DNA of 64,000 nt from Mactromeris polynyma. Taxonomy: Eukaryota > Mollusca > Bivalvia > Venerida > Mactridae. The position numbers and the translations under genes are program-made. Position 1 is the first letter of the stretch. Every line of letters starts with the position of its first letter. The notes under the pieces are model-generated. The model was given only the letters and a program-made list of their open reading frames with translations. It was not told where the DNA came from and did not search any database. Below, one piece after another: positions 9,658-21,600 of the stretch. The stretch lies in the NCBI GenBank assembly GCA_032209605.1, contig JASFXZ010000016.1, positions 15,314,001 through 15,378,000 of the forward strand, given 5' to 3'.

Positions 9658-12600
9658 GTAAGCATTTTAGTGTGTTAATGGTATTTACGCAACTATGTAT
9701 CACAGCCTTAAAGTCACCGTACTGCATTCCTGTTATACGGTACTAAGATTCGAACAATTTTCGACTTGATAATTTCATAATTTGCACCGAATAAGGGATT
9801 TCATTCAACATAGCGCCGAACGAAGAGTTAAAATCACAACCAGCCTATGGAGTATGGAGTAAATATTGTTTCCTGCTTGCAAATAGTGATATATTATCTT
9901 GCGTTTTCTGGAAATGACGTCTCGTACAGAAGAGGTTCGAAATTAAACAGCGTCGCTCAAATGTTAATCCCTATTTGAGAATTGATATCAACCTAGCTGA
10001 TGATCGCATATTTATCAAAGCATGACTTAAAATTATGATGATTTACCTATTTAACAAGTATCGTAATATCAATCGTATTATGACGTCCATGTCACGATAC
10101 GTATCGTATCGCAAGGTGAATTTATCGTTACATACTAACATTTTGATAGCAGTATTAGCCATCGGCGTGTAGGGAAGTGTTACCTAAATGGTTAATGTGA
10201 ACAACAACCAAAATCACAGACATAAAGTTCGACTTGAACGATTGATGTTTCGTTCTTCCTGTTATAATTGATATTGGCACTACTAATACATTATGAATAA
10301 ATATAATTTTGTTACGCTGGAAAAGTATGCTAACCTAGAACATATTTACTAACGCAATATATAATGATTAAATACGCAGAATATATTTTCAAACGCAGTA
10401 TACGATTATATGGTAACTAACATAAATGCAAGGTCAACTCAGAATATACTCGTACATGTAATTACTAACACAGAATGATGTCAACTAACGCAGAAAACAT
10501 TAACTAATGCTGAAAATAAGAAATACCCATCTATGCAGATATACTATGTGACGCAGAATCAGCGTGAGGTCAAAGGTTTGAATCCTGGTTGGGGTCCGTT
10601 CTGATATGGCCGGTTTGTGAGCCGCCAGCTAGTTATATAACGGGTACTGTGTGCCTACCTGTCTGCTGTCTGGCAATAAAGGAAAGGAATCGGGAACTAA
10701 ATGTGCTCAGAAAGTATGTGTCTCGTAAGTCAGACCCTTCCCAAATAAGTGAGCAAAACCCAGTTTTAAACTTGGTTTAATCCGAGATAAACACGGCGGG
10801 ATTGGCACCAGGTTAAAAGTGGATCTTTTAGCTTACCGAGCAGGTTTTTTCTAGGCAAAATATGGGTTTTCCATAGAAAAAAACCTACAAAAAACACTGT
10901 TTTAAACCCAATTGTTTTCTAAATGTTTGTGGGGTTTTTAACACATTTCTCCAGGAGTTGGTTTTATATTGGCTCAAAGTGAGCAAAAGCGAGATTTTAG
11001 GCAAAACCCTACTTTTTCAAGAGAAGCGAGTAAAAAACCCGCTTAAAACCAATTTCTTCGTAGGTTGTTTTAAGCGGGTTTTGAAACCCACTTGAACCAA
11101 CTTTAAACTCACTTATTCTGTAAAGACTTAACACCCACATTTTTGTAGAAAAGGGGAAACAATCACTTTTTAGTAAAAACCCAGAAAAAGCTTTTAAACG
11201 AGTTTTGGTAAATAAACTTACTTCATTCGAACAAAGAGTTCATATGTACGGACATATCGAATGATGCAGGATATATCAATATTACGAAAGCCTGGTGGTG
11301 ACATTTCAGCTTCAATAATTCGCGACTTCATCTTCATCAATTAACGATTTCACGATTTCTATTCCACGAATTCACGACTTCAACTTCACGAATTCACGAT
11401 CATGAATTCATTAAGGTGCAATCGTGAATTCATGAAGTTGAATCGTGAATTCGTGACTTCGTTAATTGAATTCGTGAAATTGTGAATTCATGAAGATGAA
11501 TTCATTCTTGAAGTCGAAATGTCACCACCAGACTTTCGTACACTATACTGGCAACGTTCTATCATAATATGACCTATGGTGATTTCTAAGAATGGTATGG
11601 TTAATTAACTGCGATTTATAGTTAATTTGTATAAATAGGTATTGCGTAGGTTTCTATAAAACCTTATTTGCTTAAATAATCCGTATAAATATAAACACGA
11701 TATTCAATTCCCCAGGGTTGAGTTGATCGCTCAATGCTTTTAGCATGTATTATGTTGTGAGTTGATCGCTAAGCTAAGTGCCTTGATCATGTTCTGTTAA
11801 TTGATTCTACCAAACGCAAATATTACTGCAAAGTGCTACATTGATAACATTCGTTTTTATATAATTATATTGCTTATTTCCAATCAAAATTACCTGGAAA
11901 TTAACTTTTATCTCTGTGTATGACATACTAATAGGGTTTATCATGGCATATATCCAATGAATGTAATAACTATGTCAAACAATTTCCTAAGTGAATAATA
12001 ACGTCATGGAAACTATATGACATACCGGTGGTGTCGTAAGTTCGAATCCCGGTGTTTCGAGATTCATATAAGGTAGGTGGTACGAACGCGTCTCAAAATC
12101 TATGCAGACTAAATCTACGGTCACAACCGGGACACTGTTACCGTACGAGGGGTTTGGGGACAGTTTCCTGAGGTTTCCCCACGGTATCTGTGCGGTATCT
12201 GTGCGGTATATGTGCGGTATCTGTGCGGTATATGTGCGGTATCTGTGCGGTATCTGTGCGGTATCTGTGCGGTATCTGTTTACAATATTGCGCGACGTAA
12301 TAAAAAATAACACATCGTTTTTACGAAATATAATTCCTCTTTATACGAAATACATGTATTACTTCGTAATTACGAAATATTACTTCATGACTAAAACTTA
12401 TTAATGAATTCGTAATCAACACATTTAATTTCGTTATTACAAAATAATTATATATCATTGTTTCGTAATAACGAACAATTATTTCACTTTTACGCAGTAT
12501 AATTTCTTTTTCACGAAATAATGTTTTGCAATTACAAACTAAAGTGAGATACCACTAATTATTTCGTATTTACGGTATATAATTTCGATTAACGAAATAT

Positions 12601-15600
12601 TATTTAAACGACATATAATTCGGAAAAAACGAAATAATATTTTGGAAAACCGAAATTTCTACAAAACCTTATTTGCTTGAATAATCCGTATAAATATCAA
12701 CACGATTTTCAGTTCCCCAGATTTGAGTTGATCGCTAAATGCTTTTAGCATGTATTATGTTGTGAGTTGATCGCTCAATGCTTTTAGCATGTATTATGTT
12801 GTGAGTTGATCGCTCAATGCTTTTAGCATGTATTATGTTGTGAGTTGATCGCTCAATGCTTTTAGCATGTATTATGTTGTGAGTTGATCGCTCAATGCTT
12901 TTAGCATGTATTATGTTGTGAGTTGATCGCTCAATGCTTTTAGCATGTATTATGTTGTGAGTTGATCGCTCAATGCTTTTAGCATGTATTATGTTGTGAG
13001 TTGATCGCTCAATGCTTTTAGCATGTATTATGTTGTGAGTTGATCGCTCAATGCTTTTAGCATGTATTATGTTGTGAGTTGATCGCTCAATGCTTTTAGC
13101 ATGTATTATGTTGTGAGTTGATCGCTCAATGCTTTTAGCATGTATTATGTTGTGAGTTGATCGCTCAATGCTTTTAGCATGTATTATGTTGTGAGTTGAT
13201 CGCTCAATGCTTTTAGCATGTATTATGTTGTGAGTTGATCGCTCAATGCTTTTAGCATGTATTATGTTGTGAGTTGATCGCTCAATGCTTTTAGCATGTA
13301 TTATGTTGTGAGTTGATCGCTCAATGCTTTTAGCATGTATTATGTTGTGAGTTGATCGCTCAATGCTTTTAGCATGTATTATGTTGTGAGTTGATCGCTC
13401 AATGCTTTTAGCATGTATTATGTTGTGAGTTGATCGCTAAGTGTGTTTATCATGTTCTGTTAATTGATTCTATCAAACGCAAATATTACTGCAAAGTGCT
13501 ACATTGATAACATTCGTCGAAGGCGACTCTTCATGCGGTATCCTCACGGTTTCCGTTCATATACGTGCAGGCATCGTCTCATATCCATTAGATGTTTGCA
13601 CTTTTCTCCACTGGCTCCAAACCCGTGCGATGACTTGTGGTCTACGGTGACCATAGTAGGTTGTGGCTCAGCCCTTCCCAAATGAAAAGTAGGATTGTTA
13701 CCAAAACTAGCTTAAAATCGAAATTACAAAGAAGTGGGTTTTAAGCGGGTTTTTTAACTCGCTTCGCAGGAAAAAGTAGGGGTTTTATGCCTTTTGTGCA
13801 CTTATTTGGGAAGTGTTAGTCTAAACTAAGCGTAAACAACTGGCAACTAATGAGGATATGATAACTTTTACCTATGCATTATCAATTTAAACATTTTTCT
13901 TAAAAAATGCTGAGAAGTCGAACAGGAAATGCCTCATACAAAGTGAACAGTCTACCCCGAACGCACCAGACTTGAAAATATATACAAAATGTACATGCTT
14001 GTACACAACTACACAGTAACAAGGACAACAGAGATAAATGCTAAGTGAAAATGAGCGCTGCTATGGGATTAACAACCTCCTGTTAGTGACGTCATTTCAA
14101 GAAAACGCAACATTTGATGTCACTATTTGCAAGCAGGAAACAATATTTACTCCATATGGTCACTTTGTTTTCATATTGCCATAAGGGGCAAACATTGCTT
14201 ACTGTCAGTACATGGTGACGTCACATGTGACGTTTTCTGGTAATAATGTCACTTGAAGAGGGGGTAGGAAATCGTACAGCGGCGCTCAAATAGGTGTTCT
14301 AACCTGGTTTTAGGAGAACGAAAGCATTCCATGTGATTCAACAGTTTTAATATTTGTTTTCGCACGCCCCTTGCCTTTTTATTGACCAAGAAAAAACCTT
14401 TTGTTACATTCTCGCACTTTTTCTCTTTCAAATACTTTGTATACAAACACTACAGTGTTTTCATTTGAAATTTCAATTTTTGGTCAATTAAAAAGGCAAA
14501 GGGCGAGATCGCGATGGCCCTAACAAGATTCCGTAATCAAATTAACAGCTTATGTTTTTCTTCATTACTCGTACATTATCGCTTCATTACGTGTTTAAAA
14601 AAGCTAGCAATGTATTTGTCTCATTAGAGAAATGTACGGCGCAATAGAATAATTTGTATCTCATATGTCTCCACTCAATATTGTTATATATTTCTTGTTA
14701 ATGAGTGCAACTGATGGCAAAACTGTGTTAATGATAAACCCTAACATCGCCTCAGATATCGAGACAGATTTATTAGTTATTCTATTTTACATTGGCTGTT
14801 GAACTAAGTTTATCATGCAATGACACTAGGACACAGATGGAGTCTCAATAATTGCTCCGTCAAGATTTTCCATTTATAAAACACATTCTCTTGTACATGT
14901 CTAGTTGTCTAGTCGTATACGGTACAACCTCACGTATAGACCACCTCAACAACAAGACCACTTCAATAATAAGGACACAAGCTTCAAGTCCATTTTGAAC
15001 CGAGTTGCTCTTTATTCAACCTCAATATTAAGACCACCTCAATAAGATTTTCAAAGGTCCCAATGGTGGTCTTATTATTGAGGTTTTACTGTATATATGA
15101 GCGCCGCTGTACGACTTCCAACCTCTTCTTTAAGTGACGTCATTTCCAGAAAACGTCACATGTGGCGTTACTATTTACTGACAGTAAGCAATTTTTGCCC
15201 ATATGGCAATATGAAACGAAGTGACTATATGGAGTAAATATTGTTTCCTGCTTGCAAATAGTGACATCATATGTTGCGTTTTCTTGAAAATACGTCAACA
15301 AAGGAAGAGGTTGTAAGTCCCATAGCAGCGCTCATATTTGCTTATGTGTAAAATTGAGACACAATAAGCAGCAGGCCCGTAGCCAGAGGCAAAATTAAAC
15401 CGAAGCAATAAAGGCGAGGATCTGGGGGTCCTCTCCCGGGAGAAATTGCGTATAGAAGCGTGTTCCAGCGTTTTCTGGTTATATAATGTTACAGTAAAGT
15501 GATTTGTCAAGTGCAATTTTGTTTTATTTTAATAGCTATGAATCGAAAGCAAGGGCAAGTCTCGAAGCGTCCCACATTTTTTTTAAATTTTGGTTGCTTT

Positions 15601-18600
15601 GGAAATGTTAACCGAGGCAGCTGTCTCGATGTGCCTCAGCTTAGCCACGGTCCTAAAGAGGCTCGCTTCATATCATTTTATTCAACTCGTTCAATAAATT
15701 CAATATTAATACAACACTCATTGAATATCCTTTATATATAATCTCTCTATAGGAATAACAGTCGGAATCATACGGTGCGTCTCCCGAGTGGTGTTGTTCT
15801 TGACCCAGGATAAAAACGGGTTCACTTAGCACACAAATCACGACATTTACTCATATGAGTCTGGCATTGACACATGTCTTATGTGAAAATGTATACATAA
15901 GAATGCTAAATGAGTGTTGAATATTCTTTGAGCCCATTTGTTGAGTGCTGAGTGCTGAGTGCTGGGTGCTGGGTGCTGGGTGCTGGGTGCTGGGTGCTGG
16001 GTGCTGGGTGCTGGGTGCTGGGTGCTGGGTGCTGGGTGCTGGGTGCTGGGTGCTGGGTGCTGGGTGCTGGGTGCTGGGTGCTGGGTGCTGGGTGCTGGGT
16101 GCTGGGTGCTGGGTGCTGGGTGCTGGGTGCTGGGTGCTGGGTGCTGGGTGCTGGGTGCTGGGTGCTGGGTGCTGGGTGCTGGGTGCTGGGTGCTGAGTGC
16201 TGAGTGTAAGTATCGGTTAGAATTCTAATCCCTGCAGGAGAGGTGACACTATTAATAAATCAAAGGACTGAAGGTCTTAGGAGGCGCTTTCAATGCAATT
16301 CTGCACGTTTTCCATATTATCGTATTAGAAATTAATACGCGACTATTCGGGTAAACTCATTCGCCAAAACATGACACAAATAATCCAGAAAAGCCGTTTA
16401 TATCGAGACTCCTGCCATTCCACTATTAGTGATATATCCCTGACAAATAAGCAATATATAATCTATAATAAAACCAGAGGACTTTACATGTACTATTTTC
16501 TTGAGACCATCTGGTTGGCGATTATAGCAATGAGACACTAAAGCGCCTCAAAAATGAGTTAAACAATGGACGTGTACTGGTAATGCGACTGAATTCAATT
16601 AAAAGGCGAATATAACTTAAATTAGCTGACATTTATGGCGACTTTTTTTCAGCTGAACATACGTAGTTTCAGTTGCCATAGCAACCAACTAAATGCAGTG
16701 ATAAATTCAGTACACGTTGGATTTAATAATAACATACTATGACACACCCCAGATGCGTCGCGGATTGTTAATAAAAACATCTGTAATTTTTAGATTTTCT
16801 CCAATGTCATCATATCATTTCCAATATAAATGGAATTTGATAACCATAAACACAGTAATTATCTTCCTACTTCGTTGCACACACGCACGCTGTATTAAGC
16901 TTTCAGAAACTATATGTTTCTACGTTTGATAAAATAAATACAATACAGTAAAACCTCGATAATGCGACCATCATTGGGACCCTTGGACATTGGGTTATTA
17001 TTTAGGTGGTCTTACTAATGAGGTTGAATAAAGAGCAAAACAGGGACAATATGGGCTTGAGAATTGTGTTCTAAATTTTGAATTGGTCTAATTATTGAGG
17101 TGGTCTTTAAGCGAGGTTTTACTGTAATACGAATTTGTTTCAAAATGAAGCGTTAGAAGTGTAGGATAGTGTTTGTCGGCAATGACTCGTCCCGTAAAGT
17201 ACATTCCAATTTGTTTATTATCTTTTACAAATATTTACACGCGTTCTTAGTCGGCGCCTGATTAACCTCCTTAAAGATTATACGATTCTATATTTTCGGT
17301 ATTGATACAAAAGAGGAATATGAAAATGATAAGTGTATGATGAGTAAAGTGTTGTGATATGTAGGACAGATTATGAGAAAAAGAAATGTTGAAAATTACA
17401 CTGAAAATTAAATAATACAGTCAGACCTCGTTCATTCGAAATCATCGGGTTCTGAATTTGTATTTCGAATGAAACAGGGTTTCAAAAAAGCCCATTTCAA
17501 TTTGACGTGCATAAAAGTACATTGGGACCTGTTGTTGTTTTTCGGATGACACCGAGTATTTGGATAGAAGGTTGTCGAATAAATGACGTCCGGCTATAGT
17601 ATTTGTCGCCAACAATAACGCAATCAATTTGATAAGGCATCATTTTGTATCAACTGTCTAAAGCACTAACTAGATGTGTCATTAGGACATGGCTGCCCTC
17701 ACTATAGACTTTTAAACTGAAAAAGGGGCCGTAACTAGATTATTGATTGGAAACCAATGTTCCGCATGGATGAACGCACGGACGGAGAGGACAACACGTC
17801 GAATTCCTCATTCCCTAAATGTGGGGCATAATATCACCAGAACTTGCTATGTATATAGAACGCGGATGTCTCCGCAATGCACCTTTCAAGCGTTATTAAT
17901 CGGAAACCAATTTTGAGGTCAAATAAGGGTCATAACTCCTCCAAATATTGTAGAAGTGTAACCGAAATCGAACAAGACCTGTATTGTATTATCCTATACT
18001 CATGTACTCAATTTGTATTGCATCTTAACATCCTTTCAAGAGTTATCGACCGAAGCTTGGTTTACGTGATATGTCTGCAATCAGTCATTCTAAACCATTG
18101 AACATAGAGAAACGTTAATTATTACTTGCTGCTTTACAACGCTCTCATAAAAAGTTGACAATGGAGATACACGCTAAAACACAGTCTTAATTGGCAGTTC
18201 TAACCATTGCTTAGATAAGACAAATGATAGCAGAGTTATGTGCCCCTGATTAAACAAAGATCTTATGGTTACTTTACGTTTTAGATATGTTAATTGATAG
18301 TAGAGTTATGTGCATTTGAGTGTAATTAGAGCTTAGGGAGAAGTTGTTTAGTGCAAGTGTGGCACTTAACCCAATAATTGCTCCCATATCCCATAATCAC
18401 ACTAAACTCTCAAAGAAAATGGATTAAAAAGAGTATTCGCACTCATTTGACATTTTCAAAGGCCAATTATATACTGAAATATATAGACTGAAATTTTACC
18501 TTTTGAGATCCTGATAAATATTCATACGCAGCTTTCCGTGTCTTTTAGCTGGCTCATCACAGTTTGGGTCAATAGATTATTTAGGGAAATTATTTTCACA

Positions 18601-21600
18601 TGTAAATCTTAACACTAGAATATTTAAACAATACCATGCCATGCCATGCCATGCCATGCCATGCCATGCCATGCCATGCCATGCCATGCCATGCCATGCC
18701 ATACAATACAATACAATACAATACAATACAATACAATACAATACAATACAATTGCATAAAACATGTTACAATGTTTATAGCAAACAAAGTCTATACTATA
18801 AAACATGCAGAGGAAATACATGGATTTTCAAACAGTTAGCCAGTTATCACAGTATACTTCAATTTCCTCTCTTTCATTTAGTGAAAACATATTTATACTA
18901 ACTATACATCTTCTTGATTCCAATTTGGTTTTAGACGTATCACCTTTTGTTAACATAATCTTGAAGATTATTCACCACTTTTCTCTTCCACGTTTACGAC
19001 AACCGTTCCGTGGAGTCTACAAATGATTTCGTCAATGACTGCAGTAATGGTGGTCGAGCTAAATCAATATTTCCGAAATGATTTCAAGTATGAAATTTCC
19101 CATAATATTATATTAGAAGTCAGCGTTTCAACTAATCGCAGATCACGATGTAACAAACGTGCGTGTCACATAAAAAACACTCGTCTGTCATATTTCCTGT
19201 AATGTAATACGACCGCCTTGTTTGATCAAACGAATACATGAATCTTCTGGACTAAAATAAACTGTGTATTGACAAAACAAACTGTATCAGCGACTAAAAT
19301 AAATATTCAGATTTTACATAAAAATAGTTAATAAAATATCTTGATAAAAAAACTTACTCCTACATACAAGAAACGGCATTGAAACTTTCCCAATGTAGCG
19401 GTAGGTAGAATTCTAATATCCTACCTTTCAAAAACGCCTCTGGAGTAACGACTAAAAATCACTACGTTTTGAGAAATCCAAGATGGCCGCCAAATCTTGG
19501 AGAGAGAAAATCAACCATTTTCTGCGTAGAGGGTAAATTAAGTAGGTTTATGGGTTTCTTTCGTCATAAAATGTAATTAAATAAAACAAGGTGACTGGAG
19601 ACAGGAACATATAAAATATATGCAATTTTATAACAAAAACCAAAAAAAATAAAAATCTATAAAAAATCCGGTCAAGTAGTAGCATCTATTGGCTTTGAAT
19701 TATAGTCCAGTCACAAAATGGGTGTGTACAAATCTCATGTGACGTCACTGACGTAAGCATGTGACATACACCATGATTGCGAAAATGAAACCCCCCAGAT
19801 GTTTAACCAATCAAATAAATGTAGCATGCACCGTGATGGTGAAGCATATGACGTAGAACCATTGATATGAAATTTCCTTTGAAAATTAAGCCCCGCCCCT
19901 TCCTTTAACTTTGAATTTAGCTCCATTCTCTCCAGATGATTAATGCACTCTGTCCTTTGAAATATTAGTCCCTCCCATTCACTAAATTTTGCATTTATCT
20001 CCACCCTCTCCAGATGATTAATGCACTCTGTCCTTTGTAAAATTTGTCCCTCCCCTTCACTTAACTTTGCATTTAGCTCTACCCTCTCCTGATATAGCAC
20101 AAAACGACCGAAACTATGATACAATATATGAGCGCCGCTACACGATTTCCAACCTCTTCATTAAGTGACGTCACTTCCAGAAAATGTCACATGTGACGTC
20201 ACCATGTACTGACAGTAAGCAGTATTTGCCCTAAATGGCAATATGAAAACGAAGTGTGGAGTAAATATTGTTTCCTACTTGCAAATAGTGACATCACATG
20301 TTGCGTTTTCTTGAAATGACGTCACCTACAGAAGAGGTTAGAAATCCCATAGCAACGCTCATATCTTGTTTTTATTTCATCATTGCAGGTATGACATTCG
20401 TCTCAGTATTCACCCTGTTGCTGATCTCTCTGGATAGGTTCTGGAGTGTCACCTGGAGTGTACACTACAGACAACATCACACGAAGAAAAAATGTATAAT
20501 TGCTATTGTCAGTGTTTGGTAAGTGACGTAACTTATATTTTACGATGCAACCACTCAATGCAATGACGATCTGTTGAGCAATAACTTCTGCATAACGACC
20601 CTCTATTAAGCAATAACCTCAATATGACGACCATATATTCAGCAATAACCTCTGCATAACGACCATATATCCAGCAATCACCTCTGCATAGCAACCATAT
20701 ATCCAACAATCTCCTCAGTATAACAGCCATATATCCAACAATCACCTCTGCATAACAACCATGTATCCAGCAATCACCTCTGCATAACAACCATGTATCC
20801 AGCAATCACCTCTGCATAACAACCATTTATCCAGCAATCACCTCTGCATAACAACCATGTATCCAGCAATCACCTCTGCATAACAACCATATATCCAACA
20901 ATCACCTCTGCATAACAACCATATATCCAACAATCACCTCTGTAAAACAACCAGATATCCAACAATCACCTCTGCATAACAACCATGTATCCAGTAATCA
21001 CCTCTGCATAACAACCATGTATCCAGCAATCACCTCTGCATAACTCGATGGCATACAAGCTAAAGCAATCACATCAATTATGACGAGCCTAGTTCTTCAA
21101 TTTTCAGCATTTTTGTTCACCTTTAAGAAGCAGTAATTTGAAAATCTTGATTCCATGATTGTCGAAGAATTATAGGAAACATCCTAAATAGGGACCCACG
21201 ATGGTGTAAAAGCTCCTGGTCCGAATGTCGTGAATTGAAATCCAGCATTGGGCCAGAATCTTCGCTGTTTTCCACATCACTGAATATAAGCACGATTACT
21301 GGTTAAAAATCCAGGGAGCAATCTTTGAGACTAATAGGTATAAATTGCAATAACTCTCTTCACAAAATAAATATGTTATAACTAACTTTTGTTGTTTTCT
21401 AGGCTGTTTATGCTTGCTCTGTGGTTTCCGTCTTGGCTTGTTGATCGCTTAAGGAACAGCCAGCCAGACATATGCTACTGGGATCCGTCGCACAATCAAG
21501 AATTTGTATACATTGTTGCCGTATTTGGACACCATGGGCCGTACTGCGTAATGGTAGCATGTTACATTCATATATCTCTCTTCATGCGTAAGCGAACCAA

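Larger units (their letters stand above)
9658..20388 (+). other. GPCR intron 1 (10.7 kb), repeat-filled
   Basis: Starts GTAAGC and ends TTTCATCATTGCAG. It holds four family B MITEs, repeat Y copy 2, the 39-bp satellite, a 254-bp foldback element, the G-rich heptamer array, family C and D MITEs and a compound pentanucleotide array. Sections not covered by the listed repeats (for example 16210-16940 and 17600-18630) show nothing I can identify. Confidence 0.8.

Noticed and set aside
9658..9746. Continuation of GPCR exon 1 as a 136-residue protein
   Set aside because: A clear GTAAGC donor follows D106-Y107 and the downstream residues break the TM3 pattern that exon 2 completes.
12020..12062. 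Box B-like AGTTCGAATCCCGG
   Set aside because: An isolated motif without box A or stems.
12102..12404. 100-codon frame with [10 protein letters not shown] repeats
   Set aside because: Produced by the 11-bp array; the ends run into repeat Y.
12727..13438. CRISPR-like regular repeats
   Set aside because: There are no spacers: the 39-bp units are head-to-tail, and the window is eukaryotic.
15945..16228. Long open frames of repeating CWVLGAG residues
   Set aside because: They are translations of the 7-bp array in three frames, not a gene.
18596..18901. Open frames spelling MPCHA and YNTIQ repeats
   Set aside because: Translations of the pentanucleotide arrays.
20533..20805. Minus-strand frame with [12 protein letters not shown] repeats
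   Set aside because: Translation of the 32-bp minisatellite in intron 2.
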